64,000 nt of DNA from Competibacter_A sp002352125 (GTDB taxonomy: Bacteria; Pseudomonadota; Gammaproteobacteria; Competibacterales; Competibacteraceae). Position numbers and translations under genes: made by a program. The notes below the pieces were generated by a model. The model made no database searches. It was not told where the DNA came from and saw nothing but the letters and a program-made list of their open reading frames with translations. Shown here in pieces: positions 23,599-32,558 of the stretch (position 1 is the stretch's first letter; each line of letters opens with the position of its first letter). The stretch covers positions 1-64,000 of the forward strand of contig DAOROA010000009.1 of assembly GCA_035441325.1 (NCBI GenBank), read 5' to 3'.

Positions 23599-26500
23599 AT
23601 GAAAAAGCACTATTGGTTCTGGTCGCGAGCGGTTTCTCTGGCGTTCGTCGGCCTTTTGGCGGTATTCGTGCCCGATTGGGGGATCGAACTGATGGCGCAA
23701 ACCTTGACGCCCACATCGATCAATTTTGGAAATGTTACTGTCGGGACAACGAGTTCGCCACAAACAATCACTTTGACTAATAATGATCCTCAATCGGCGA
23801 TTAGTGTCGTTGGTGTTACTGCAGGAAATAATTTTTTCGCGACAAACTGCCCTGCATTTTTGCCCGCATTGTCCGGTTGCGCTATTAGCGTGACTTTTGT
23901 TCCTTCGGCGTTAGGAACGCAAACAGGAACTCTCAGCGTCGTGGTCGATACGTGTGGGGATGGTTGTATTGAAACCCTGACTGCGAGCTTGAGCGGCGTC
24001 GGTGTTGCGCCAATCAATGCAGGCGACGACGCAGTGGCCACAGATGCGGGGCGGCTGGTGACAATCGACGTGCTGGCCAACGATACGCCGATTACAGGAT
24101 TGACCATCATCCAGGTGAGCGACCCGCCGAACGGCAGCGCTGTAATCAGCGGCAACGCGATTGTCTACACCCCCAATCCGGGCTTTGCCAGCCCTCCGAA
24201 CGACGCCTTTACCTACACTGTCCGAGATAGCTTCCAGCAGACCGCCACGGCCACGGTGACGGTGACGGTGAGGCCGCCGGGGCTGAGTGCGGCGGACGAC
24301 GCAGCGGCCACGGATGCGGGGCGGCCGGTGACAATCGACGTGCTGGCCAACGATACGCCGATTACAGGATTGACCATCATCCAGGTGAGCGACCCGCCGA
24401 ACGGCAGCGCCGTAATCAGCGGCAACGCGATTGTCTACACTCCCAATCCGGGCTTTGCCAGCCCTCCGAACGACGCTTTTACCTACACTGTCCAAGATAG
24501 TTTCGAGCGGACCGCCACGGCTACGGTGACGGTGACGGTGAGGCCGCCGGGGCTGAGTGCGGCGGACGACGCGGCGACCACGACGGCGGGAACGCCGGTC
24601 GCCATCCCGGTGCTGGCCAACGATACTGGCACAGGATTGACTATCATCCAGGTGAGCGACCCGCCGAACGGCAGCGCCGCAATCAGCGGCAACGCGATTG
24701 TCTACACCCCCGATCCGGGCTTTGCCAGCCCCCCGAACGACGCTTTTACCTACACTGTCCGAGATAGCTTCCAGCGGACCGCTACGGCTACGGTGACGGT
24801 GACGGTGAGGCCGCCGGGGCTGAGTGCGGCGGACGACGCGGCGACCACGGCGGCGGGAACGCCGGTCACCATCCCGGTGCTGGCCAACGACGCGGGTACG
24901 GGAATCGCGATTGTCAGCGTCGGCAGTCCGTCCAACGGTACGGCGAGCGTCAGCGGCAATGCGGTGGTGTACGCGCCCAAGGCTGGCTTTACCGGGACCG
25001 ACAGCTTTAGCTATACCATCCGCGACAGTTTCGGGCGAACCGCCACGGCCACGGTGACGGTGACGGTGAGACCACCCACCTTGGACGCCGTCGATGACTC
25101 GGCCACTACTCCGGCCAGAACAGCGGTGACTGTTCCGGTGCTGGCCAACGACGCGGGCACGGGATTGACCATCGTTCAAATCGGTACTCCGGCCCACGGT
25201 AGTGCCGTAGCCGGGACGAGCGGCACGATCATCTATACGCCCGCTTCGAATTTTGCTGGCACCGACAGTTTCGCTTACAGCATTCGCGACAGCTTCGGCC
25301 AAACCGATACGGCCAGGGTGCGCATAACGGTCGTCGCGCCGGCACTAGATGCCGTGGATGATGCGGCCTCTGCCCGGACTCGGGTGCCCGTCTCCATCCC
25401 GGTGTTGGCCAACGATATCGGTGCGGGGTTGATCGTCACCCAGGTTGGCGCCCCGTCTCATGGCAGCGCGGTGGCCGGCTCGAACGGCACCATCACCTAT
25501 ACCTCCGCCTCGAACTTCACCGGCACCGATACCTTCACCTACACCATCACCGATGGCATTAGCACCGATACGGCGACGGTCACGGTCACGGTGACGCGCA
25601 ACAAGGAAGACATCCAGACCCTTTTGGAAGAGACGACCGACAATCCGAACGCGAGGACGATTGGCCGCGCCATCGGCGGGCTGTGTTTCGACCGGGCCGC
25701 TAGCGCGAATTTCCTGCGAGACTGCGACACGTTGATCGATGCGGCCAGCAACGGTGATTCGGGGGTTGGCCTGGCCCTGGAACAGATCACCCCCACGGTT
25801 TTGGGCACCGCGCTGGATACGTCGCAGACCAGCGCGCAGACCCAGATGCTGAGCATCCGTTCGCGCATGGCCTCGCTGCGTACCGGGGTTATGGGCATCA
25901 ACCTCGACCGCTTGAATATCCAGCACGGTGGCTGGACGTTGTCCGGCCGGGATTTGCGCTATCTGCTGGCCAGTTTGGGCGGCGGTGGTCCCAGCGCGGA
26001 CGTGGACACGAATCTGGGTGCGCTCGGCATTTTTGCCAGCGGTACTTTCAATTTCGGGAATCGGGATGGCACCGAGAACCAAACGGGATTCGACTTCAAA
26101 ACCCGCGAGGTGACCTTGGGTGCCGATTATCGGTTCACCGGCCAGTTCGTTCTGGGAACCGCCTTTTCGTATACTGCTGTCGACACCGATATGGACAGCA
26201 ACGGCGGTTATCTGGATACCCGAGGTTATGGCCTGACGCTGTATGGCACCTATTACCCCTCCGATCGGTTCTACGTCGAGGGGATGGTGAGCTATGGCTG
26301 GAACGATTACGACCAGCGGCGCAACGTGGCCTACCGGGTGCAGAACGCGGCAGTAAACCAAAGCTTCGATAGCAGCTACAACGGCCAGCAATTTTTCGCG
26401 GATTTGGGTGCCGGCTACGAATTCGCGCGCGGCAACTTGAGCTTCGGCCCCGAAGTTCGTCTGAGCTATCTGGACATGCGGCTGGATTCGTTCCAGGAGC

Positions 26501-26892
26501 GGACCGGCGACGGCAATCCAGGCTCGGCCTGGGCGGTGGCGATCGAGGAGCAGGATCTGCAATCTTTGGTGTCGAGCGTGGGCGGCCGGGCCAGCTACCT
26601 GATCGATCGACCGTGGGGTATTTTGCAGCCTCAGGTGGAGTTCAGTTGGCTGCACGAGTTCGAAGACGACAGCCGCTTCGTCCGGGGCCGCTTTGTGGAA
26701 GGCGCCGTCGTTCCGGATAACTTGTTCCAACTGGTGACCGATCCGGTGGACAAAGATTACTTCCGGCTCGGTCTGGGTCTGTCAGCGCGATTTAATCGAG
26801 GACCGGCCGCCTTGCTCCAGTACCGTACCCTGTTTGGTTACCGGAACTTGGAAGACCACGCTATCTCGGCCGAACTGCGTTGGGATTTTTAG
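23599..26892 (+). CDS. Autotransporter with six Ig-like (Big/cadherin-like) repeats
   Basis: A 1097-residue protein from the ATG that gives MKKHYWFWSRAVSLAFVGLL, a signal peptide; an in-frame ATG at 23566 is an alternative. Mature order: an ASPM/Hydin-like beta domain (TPTSINFGNVTVGTTSSPQ...), six tandem Ig-like repeats of 88-90 residues (xDDAAT...VPVLANDxxTGLTI...YTPxxxF...DxFxYTVRDSF...TATVTVTV), a helical linker with three Cys-containing positions, and a C-terminal autotransporter beta-barrel of about 290 residues beginning near the ASGTFNFGNRDG strand and ending in the aromatic AELRWDF. A passenger of this kind is typical of adhesins. It lies 75 bases after the CHAT lipoprotein, and the passenger could be that protease's substrate, which is inference only. 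Confidence 0.88.
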   Translation: MKKHYWFWSRAVSLAFVGLLAVFVPDWGIELMAQTLTPTSINFGNVTVGTTSSPQTITLTNNDPQSAISVVGVTAGNNFFATNCPAFLPALSGCAISVTFVPSALGTQTGTLSVVVDTCGDGCIETLTASLSGVGVAPINAGDDAVATDAGRLVTIDVLANDTPITGLTIIQVSDPPNGSAVISGNAIVYTPNPGFASPPNDAFTYTVRDSFQQTATATVTVTVRPPGLSAADDAAATDAGRPVTIDVLANDTPITGLTIIQVSDPPNGSAVISGNAIVYTPNPGFASPPNDAFTYTVQDSFERTATATVTVTVRPPGLSAADDAATTTAGTPVAIPVLANDTGTGLTIIQVSDPPNGSAAISGNAIVYTPDPGFASPPNDAFTYTVRDSFQRTATATVTVTVRPPGLSAADDAATTAAGTPVTIPVLANDAGTGIAIVSVGSPSNGTASVSGNAVVYAPKAGFTGTDSFSYTIRDSFGRTATATVTVTVRPPTLDAVDDSATTPARTAVTVPVLANDAGTGLTIVQIGTPAHGSAVAGTSGTIIYTPASNFAGTDSFAYSIRDSFGQTDTARVRITVVAPALDAVDDAASARTRVPVSIPVLANDIGAGLIVTQVGAPSHGSAVAGSNGTITYTSASNFTGTDTFTYTITDGISTDTATVTVTVTRNKEDIQTLLEETTDNPNARTIGRAIGGLCFDRAASANFLRDCDTLIDAASNGDSGVGLALEQITPTVLGTALDTSQTSAQTQMLSIRSRMASLRTGVMGINLDRLNIQHGGWTLSGRDLRYLLASLGGGGPSADVDTNLGALGIFASGTFNFGNRDGTENQTGFDFKTREVTLGADYRFTGQFVLGTAFSYTAVDTDMDSNGGYLDTRGYGLTLYGTYYPSDRFYVEGMVSYGWNDYDQRRNVAYRVQNAAVNQSFDSSYNGQQFFADLGAGYEFARGNLSFGPEVRLSYLDMRLDSFQERTGDGNPGSAWAVAIEEQDLQSLVSSVGGRASYLIDRPWGILQPQVEFSWLHEFEDDSRFVRGRFVEGAVVPDNLFQLVTDPVDKDYFRLGLGLSARFNRGPAALLQYRTLFGYRNLEDHAISAELRWDF
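24022..25599 (+). repeat. Tandem 270-bp repeats coding for Ig-like domains
   Basis: Units begin at 24022, 24292, 24562 and 24829, and two more diverged units follow. The first three share long identical nucleotide stretches (for example the AACGGCAGCGC...ATCAGCGGCAACGCGATTGT region), showing recent duplication; units 4-6 have drifted. The array encodes the passenger of the autotransporter. Confidence 0.85.
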
Positions 26893-27012
26893 CGATGCAC
26901 CTCGCGCGGTCTACAATCCGTTTTTTCCTGGGCGCGCAGGGGAGGATCGAACCCGTCGATTGGTGGCTAGAGGCCAAAGACAATTACTTTAGCGAAGCGG
27001 GTGGTGGCCATA

Positions 27013-28518
27013 ATGTCTTATCCCGATGATATCAAGTCCGATGGACAGGAAAATGACGAACTGGGCGATATCGATATCGACGAGGTCAAGATTGAGTCGG
27101 CTCCCCTAATCCCCGGTTACAAAGTCGAAAAGCTGATCAACAGCGGCGCGATGGGGCAAGTGTATTTGGCGATTCAGGAGGCGCTCGAACGGCCGGTCGC
27201 GATCAAGGTGATCACGCCTTCGCTGAGCATCGACGCCACGTTTCGCCAGCGTTTTCTCAAGGAGGGAAAAATCATCGCTCAGTTGCGGCATCCGCATATC
27301 GTGACAATTCACGATATCGGCGAGTGTCTCAACCAGTACTACATGATCATGGAGTACGTGGAAGGCGGTACGTTGAGGGATCGTATTCAAAAAGGATTAT
27401 CTCCAAAGCAGGCGCTCGCGATTTTGCGCCAACTGGCCAGCGCTTTGGGCCACGCTCATCGTCAGGGCTTCGTTCATCGGGATATCAAGCCGGCCAACAT
27501 CTTGTTTCGGGACGATAATAACGCGGTGCTTTCCGATTTCGGGATCGCGAAAGCCTACGAAGACAGCGTCCAGCTTACCGCGACTGGCCTGGCGGTCGGC
27601 ACGGTTCTTTACATGAGCCCAGAACAGGCCCAAGGGAAGCCCCTCGACGGTCGTAGCGACCTGTATTCTCTGGGCTTGGTGTTTTTCGAGATGCTGACCG
27701 GATTCCGGCCCGATCGTACGCTGGAAGGCTATACTGAACCGCTGCCGGCCGAATTGAGCCGGTATCAGGGCATTCTGGACAGGATGCTAGCCCGCAATCC
27801 GAACGAGCGGTTTACTCTCGCCGAGCATCTTGTCGATGCGATCGACAAGCTCGCCGAGCAGGAGAACGATAAAACCGTTATCTTGTCGTCGCCGGGCAGC
27901 GGCGACATAACCGAAAAACCGTTTAACAAGCGATTGATCGGTATTGCGCTTCCGCTGGTCGTTGCCTTGCTCGCAGGGATAGGTTACACAATTTGGCAAC
28001 GCCCGCCGAAGTCCGCGTTGCCGGTTCAAGTCTCCTATTCCTATCGACCCACCGACCAGCTCAATTTCCGGCCGTTGCTCGACGGCAGCGTCCTGCATTC
28101 CGGAGATCGCTACCAGATCCGCTTTACGCCCGAGCAGAACGGCTACGTTTACGTCTTCCAAATCGACAGCAGCGGAGCCGTTTACCGTCTGTTCCCGCCC
28201 GAAAGCGCCGGGACTGCGCAAGCCGGTAACGCAAATCCGGTGCGGGCCGGCACGGCCTACTTCGTACCGGCCGAAGACGAAGCTTTTCAGCTCGATGACC
28301 AGACCGGCCAAGAGCAAATTCACGTTTTAGCCCTCAAAAACCAGAACGCCGAACTGGAAAATCAATATGCTGCGCTCGTCGAAGCGCGCCGCGCGCAGGA
28401 TTCTGCGCGAATCACGGAACTACAAATGCGCTTGACCGACAGATTGCAGAGAGCGCGAGCGGGCGCTGTGCCTGCTTTGAATTTCAAACACAATGCGAGA
28501 GGAAGCCATGAACTCTAA
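27013..28518 (+). CDS. Membrane Ser/Thr protein kinase with extracytoplasmic DUF4384 domain
   Basis: A 501-residue Hanks-type kinase from ATG 27013; a GTG at 27001 is an alternative. Residues 30-285 are the kinase domain: glycine loop GAMGQVYLA, VAIKVI (lysine), HRDIKPANI with catalytic Asp157, DFG at about 175-177 and MSPEQ in place of APE. A single TM (IGIALPLVVALLAGIGYTIW, about residues 308-330) follows. The external domain (about 340-500) is DUF4384-like: SYSYRPTDQLNFRPLLDGSVL, GDRYQIRFTPEQNGYVYVFQID. DUF4384 is often found fused to bacterial caspase-family peptidases, which fits the CHAT neighbour. The kinase side is cytoplasmic and could phosphorylate a partner bound by the FHA activator at 15741. 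It overlaps the next gene by 11 bases. Confidence 0.92.
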   Translation: MSYPDDIKSDGQENDELGDIDIDEVKIESAPLIPGYKVEKLINSGAMGQVYLAIQEALERPVAIKVITPSLSIDATFRQRFLKEGKIIAQLRHPHIVTIHDIGECLNQYYMIMEYVEGGTLRDRIQKGLSPKQALAILRQLASALGHAHRQGFVHRDIKPANILFRDDNNAVLSDFGIAKAYEDSVQLTATGLAVGTVLYMSPEQAQGKPLDGRSDLYSLGLVFFEMLTGFRPDRTLEGYTEPLPAELSRYQGILDRMLARNPNERFTLAEHLVDAIDKLAEQENDKTVILSSPGSGDITEKPFNKRLIGIALPLVVALLAGIGYTIWQRPPKSALPVQVSYSYRPTDQLNFRPLLDGSVLHSGDRYQIRFTPEQNGYVYVFQIDSSGAVYRLFPPESAGTAQAGNANPVRAGTAYFVPAEDEAFQLDDQTGQEQIHVLALKNQNAELENQYAALVEARRAQDSARITELQMRLTDRLQRARAGAVPALNFKHNARGSHEL

Positions 28519-29299
28519 AACCCGTTGGTGGAATTACCCTCTGCTCGTCTTGTTCGGCGGTACGTTGATCGGAATCGCCGGCAGCGTCGAAGCGGCCGAT
28601 CCCGCAACTGATGCCGACCTCAAAACTCGCGGTCCGGCCGGGACCGTCAAGATCGTCCCCGAGCCGGGGGGCGCGACTCCAAGGTCGGCATCTTTGGTTC
28701 CACAAACCGGCAAGCCGCTCAATTTCAAGGTCAATTATGTCTACCGTCCCGGTGGCCAAGGGCCTCTTAAGCCACTGATCGGGGGGAGCACGCTGAACTC
28801 TGGCGACCACTACAAAATTCAATTTACGCCGACGGAAGATAGCTACGTTTACATTTTCCAGGTCGATAGCAGCAAAGCGATTTACCGGCTCTTTCCCATG
28901 ACAGAATTTGGTGGCGTAAAAGTCAACAACCTCAATCCGGTTCGGGCCGGGGTTGCCTATTATTTGCCCGCCAAGGACAAATCCTTCCAGCTCGATAACA
29001 AAGTCGGCTCGGAAAGCATTCTGTTTTTGGCTTTCCGGCAACCGAGCCAAGCCCTGGAACAGCAATACGAAGATTTGGTCAAAGCCCGGCTAACCCAAGA
29101 CAGCTCGAAGACCAACACGCTGCAAACGGCTATCAACGCCAGCTTCAAAACCAGAGGGTTAGCCGCCATCGTGGATGATCCCGAAAAAAAGACCGCCACG
29201 ATACCGTGGACTCCAACGGAATCTTTCGCCATGCCAGTCCAGCGCTTGAATAATCTGTGCGCGGATTGTATCAATATGGTGACTTTCGAGCATCGCTAA
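28508..29299 (+). CDS. Secreted DUF4384 protein, paralogue of the kinase ectodomain
   Basis: A 263-residue protein; ATG 28508 is preferred because of the AGAGGAAG box. It has a signal peptide (MNSKTRWWNYPLLVLFGGTLIGIAGSVEA). Residues 70-200 repeat the DUF4384 pattern of the upstream kinase: FKVNYVYRPGGQGPLKPLIGGSTLNSGDHYKIQF, YVYIFQVDSSKAIYRLFP, NLNPVRAGVAYYLPAKDKSFQLD. The C-terminal tail is basic/polar with a CxxC pair (LCADC). Being periplasmic and homologous to the kinase ectodomain, it may compete with it or oligomerise with it, controlling signalling. It is translationally coupled to the kinase. Function not known. Confidence 0.82.
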   Translation: MNSKTRWWNYPLLVLFGGTLIGIAGSVEAADPATDADLKTRGPAGTVKIVPEPGGATPRSASLVPQTGKPLNFKVNYVYRPGGQGPLKPLIGGSTLNSGDHYKIQFTPTEDSYVYIFQVDSSKAIYRLFPMTEFGGVKVNNLNPVRAGVAYYLPAKDKSFQLDNKVGSESILFLAFRQPSQALEQQYEDLVKARLTQDSSKTNTLQTAINASFKTRGLAAIVDDPEKKTATIPWTPTESFAMPVQRLNNLCADCINMVTFEHR

Positions 29300-29689
29300 G
29301 TCAACGGTATGGCCGAGAGCTCTCCACGGATGTGGACCGCAACCGTGTCGGTGGAGAGCGCTGATCGAGCGCCGTTCGGCAAAACAGTTGAGCCAAACGG
29401 CTCGAATCCCTCCTCGTCATCGTCGCGATTTCCGGCGGTGCCACCGTCGAGTCCGTCGCGTGCCAAGCAGATATTCGGCTGATCCGGCCAACCGGATAAA
29501 CGACCGAGATCGATTCTGAGTTCCCGAGCTGGATTTAGCGATTATACGGATGAGCGTTAATTCGGCTTGCGCCATCAGTGCAAAGGCTGACGGTACGATA
29601 TCTGTAAATTTTTATTCCCATAATTTTTAATTTTTGGCACGAAATTTTCATTATCCATGGTCGATATACACCAAATTTTTTCGTCATCC
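29300..29689. other. Intergenic region with a near-consensus sigma-54-like site
   Basis: About 390 bases without a gene, G+C-rich at first and A+T-rich after 29550. At 29635-29650 the plus strand reads TGGCACG-N4-TTTCA, matching the sigma-54 consensus except that the -12 element has TTTC rather than TTGC. It lies very close to the following gene (start 29690), so a transcript would have a short leader. Nothing else was seen. Confidence 0.3.
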
Positions 29690-30505
29690 ATGAACGATGG
29701 GGCCGCTAATCCCGCTATCTCACCTCTACTAGATTCTGGAGATCCACCACCTTTTTGCGTAGTTAACCCGGATGGCCGGGCAGCGGTGGTGCTGGTCTGC
29801 GATCATGCCAGCAACGCCGTTCCGGCAAGGCTCGGCCAACTCGGATTAAAACCGACGGCGCTGTCTCAGCACATCGCTTGGGATATCGGCGCCGCGCAAG
29901 TCACCCGATTGCTGGCGGCGCGGTTGGATGCATCGGCGATATTGGCCGGTTATTCGCGGCTGGTGATCGACTGCAACCGCTCTCCCGGCGATCCGACCTC
30001 CATCGCCGAAGTCAGCGACGGAATTTTTATCCCCGGCAATCGGAATCTTGACGATGCGGCGGCGGAATCCCGGCTGAACGAGGTGTTTTGGCCCTATCAT
30101 CACGCCATTACCCGCATGTTGGCGCACCGCTGGCGGCACGGCCAGGGCCGGGCGCCGGCGCTGGTTGCCATCCACAGCTTCACGCCGGTGATGAGTGGTT
30201 TCCGCCGGCCGTGGCAGCTTGGCGTATTGTGGAACCGCGATCCGCGCTTGGCTCTGCCGCTGCTGGCTCGATTGCGAGCCGAACCCGATTTATGCGTAGG
30301 CGACAACGAGCCTTATTCGGGGAGAGAAGTCGGCTTCACCATGGACACCCACGGTGGCGTGGCCGGCTTGCCGCATGTGGAAGTCGAAATCCGCCAGGAT
30401 TTGATCGCCGATGACGCAGGCTGCATTCGGTGGGGGGCAGTGGTGGGCGATGCGATTGCAGCGGTGTTCGAGGACGAGACTTTGTTTCGGCTCCAGCATT
30501 ATTGA
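29690..30505 (+). CDS. N-formylglutamate amidohydrolase family protein
   Basis: A 271-residue hydrolase of the family that removes formate from N-formylglutamate in histidine degradation, though many members have unknown substrates. Recognised by AAVVLVCDHASNAVPARLGQLGL (metal-binding DHAS region), LVIDCNRSPGDP, LVAIHSFTPVM, the tail motif VGFTMDTHGGVAGLPHVEVEIRQDLI. ATG 29690 is preferred over ATG 29657 because it gives the usual N-terminal length; neither has a good ribosome-binding site. No hut genes are nearby, so the histidine role is not supported by context. Confidence 0.85.
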   Translation: MNDGAANPAISPLLDSGDPPPFCVVNPDGRAAVVLVCDHASNAVPARLGQLGLKPTALSQHIAWDIGAAQVTRLLAARLDASAILAGYSRLVIDCNRSPGDPTSIAEVSDGIFIPGNRNLDDAAAESRLNEVFWPYHHAITRMLAHRWRHGQGRAPALVAIHSFTPVMSGFRRPWQLGVLWNRDPRLALPLLARLRAEPDLCVGDNEPYSGREVGFTMDTHGGVAGLPHVEVEIRQDLIADDAGCIRWGAVVGDAIAAVFEDETLFRLQHY

Positions 30506-30576
30506 GTATCGATATAAATGATAAGCGTTGGGTGCAACGAGTCCATGATCGGCAACCGTCGGCAAAGATAGGCGGC

Positions 30577-32547
30577 ATGAAAACCGTGCGCGATGTGCGT
30601 AATGCGATATCGGTTTGGAAGCCGCAGCTTCGAGCGATGGCTCTGGCGCTCGGCTATGTCGCGATGTGGGTGGCGCTATGGTATGCGTCGAGCGGATTAA
30701 ATGCCGCGACCGGGATCAGCCTTTGGTACCCGCCAGCCGGCCTGACGTTTGCCATTCTGTTCGAGTACGGCGGGCGAGCGCTGCCGTTGCCCATCTTGGC
30801 GTCGCTGCTCGGAGGATTATCCATCTGGTCTTGGGAACAGTGGCCGTATTATTTGGCGGCCAACCTGTTGTCTCCGCTTGGCTATGTCGTGGCGGCCTAC
30901 GCCCTGCGTCGCTATCCGGGAGGACGCCGCCGCGAGCGGTGGTATTTCAACGACCCGCAACAAATGGCTGCGTTTCTCGCCGCTGCTGCCGCCGGTTCCC
31001 TATTTTCGGCTTTAGTCGGTACCCAAATCCTGAATGCCGCCGGCTTGTTGCCGCCGCAATCCCGGCTATCCGAGAGCGTGCTGAGTTGGTGGGTTGGGGA
31101 TTTCGTTGGAGTCACCACGTTCGCGCCGCTGCTGCTTATTTTCGTGGCCCCTCTGGCGCGGCGCTTGCGCAAAGGCGACGCACCGGGCTGGTTCCGGTTG
31201 CCGACAACGGTCGATTGGCCTTCGGTGAGGACAATTCTCGTTCATATCCTGCTGTCGGCGTTGTTGCTGGTGGCTTTGTTTTGGGTACCACATCATCTTT
31301 GGCATGAGAAAGCGAATCCGTTCATGACCCTGTTGGTGTTGCCGGTGCTAGTTTGGATCGTGGCAACCCGTAGCATGCGGGGTGCGGTATTGGCCGTGTT
31401 TCTCTGCGAACTGGGTATCGTGGCGTTGGTGTTATCGTTCGGGCAAACCGATTTAGCGTTTCAGTACCAGATCGTGATGGCGGCCGTGGTCGCTTCGGGC
31501 TTGTTGACCGGCGCGGTATCTCACGAAAGGCTCACGAACACCGCTTTGTTCCGGGATCTCGCCGAGATTTCCAACGATTTGCTTTGGGAGTTCGATGCTG
31601 CTGGCAATCTGTGCGAGTTGAGGGGACATTTTGCCGAAACCACGAAACCGGGCGACGATCCGCTCGGCAAAAACTGGCGACATTACGTCATTTCTCAGGA
31701 GCGAGACACCAATCTGGCCACGTTGGAGGCGGCGATCCAACAAAGGCACTCTTTCCAACAGTTGGTGCTGCGCGTGCGATTGCCCGGCCAAGATCGCTCG
31801 GCCTGGACGCGCAACAGCGGTTTGCCCCTATTCGACGAGGACGGCGAGTTTTTGGGCTATCGCGGCACGACCGCCGATATCACCGACCACAAAAAGGCCG
31901 AGGCGCTCCACAAAATGGCCGAGGCGCTGCTGCGAGATTACGATCAAACGTTGGAGGCCAAAGTCGAAGCCAAGGTGGAGGAGCGGACTCGGATACTGGC
32001 CGAGGTTAGCTTACGCAACTGGCGGTTGGCCAACTACGATAGCCTGACCAGCTTGCCTAACCGCAATCTGTTGTTCGAGCATCTGCGCAAAGGTTTGCAG
32101 CAGGCCCGGCGCCAGTGGCGGCTGCTGGCTGTATTGCTGGTGGATTTGGATGGTTTCAAGCAAGTGAACGACACGTTCGGTCACGACATGGGCGACGAGT
32201 TGCTCCGGCAAGTCGCGATGCGCTTGCAACAGTGCGTGCGCGCCGTCGATACGGCGGCGCGGTTGGGCGGCGACGAGTTCACGGTCGTCCTATCCAATCT
32301 CGAACACCCTAATGCTGCCGCCGCCGTGGCGCAGAAAATCATCGCCCGCTTGGCGGAGCCGGTGCCGCTGGGCGCGGCGAGCGCCGTCGTGACCGCCAGT
32401 ATCGGTATCGCGCTATACCGGCCGGAGTTGCCAGCCAACCTGGAACTGGCGATGAGCCTGCTCCGCCAAGCCGATACCGCCATGTACGCCGCCAAACGGG
32501 CCGGGAAGAACAATTGGCGGTTCGCCGATCAACTCGGTTTGGAGTAA
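30577..32547 (+). CDS. MASE1-PAS-GGDEF diguanylate cyclase
   Basis: A 656-residue membrane cyclase making cyclic di-GMP. Residues 10-310 are a MASE1-type membrane sensor with about eight hydrophobic segments and the typical GISLWYPPAGLTFAILFEYGGRALPLPILASLLGG. A PAS domain follows (LFRDLAEISNDLLWEFDAAGNL ... GEFLGYRGTTADITDHKKAEAL), then a coiled-coil-like linker and the GGDEF domain (YDSLTSLPNRNLLFEHL, LLVDLDGFKQVNDTFGHDMGDELL, ARLGGDEFTVVLSNL). The active-site GGDEF is intact, and RAVD five residues before it is a product-inhibition I-site. No EAL domain is present. ATG 30577 gives the standard MASE1 start. It stands alone between two unrelated genes and ends convergent with recJ. Confidence 0.93.
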   Translation: MKTVRDVRNAISVWKPQLRAMALALGYVAMWVALWYASSGLNAATGISLWYPPAGLTFAILFEYGGRALPLPILASLLGGLSIWSWEQWPYYLAANLLSPLGYVVAAYALRRYPGGRRRERWYFNDPQQMAAFLAAAAAGSLFSALVGTQILNAAGLLPPQSRLSESVLSWWVGDFVGVTTFAPLLLIFVAPLARRLRKGDAPGWFRLPTTVDWPSVRTILVHILLSALLLVALFWVPHHLWHEKANPFMTLLVLPVLVWIVATRSMRGAVLAVFLCELGIVALVLSFGQTDLAFQYQIVMAAVVASGLLTGAVSHERLTNTALFRDLAEISNDLLWEFDAAGNLCELRGHFAETTKPGDDPLGKNWRHYVISQERDTNLATLEAAIQQRHSFQQLVLRVRLPGQDRSAWTRNSGLPLFDEDGEFLGYRGTTADITDHKKAEALHKMAEALLRDYDQTLEAKVEAKVEERTRILAEVSLRNWRLANYDSLTSLPNRNLLFEHLRKGLQQARRQWRLLAVLLVDLDGFKQVNDTFGHDMGDELLRQVAMRLQQCVRAVDTAARLGGDEFTVVLSNLEHPNAAAAVAQKIIARLAEPVPLGAASAVVTASIGIALYRPELPANLELAMSLLRQADTAMYAAKRAGKNNWRFADQLGLE

Positions 32548-32558
32548 AGGAGAAGCGT

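Noticed and set aside
24022..25599. Second repeat block considered as a CRISPR or satellite array
   Set aside because: Units are 267-270 bp, in frame with an autotransporter passenger, with no spacers.
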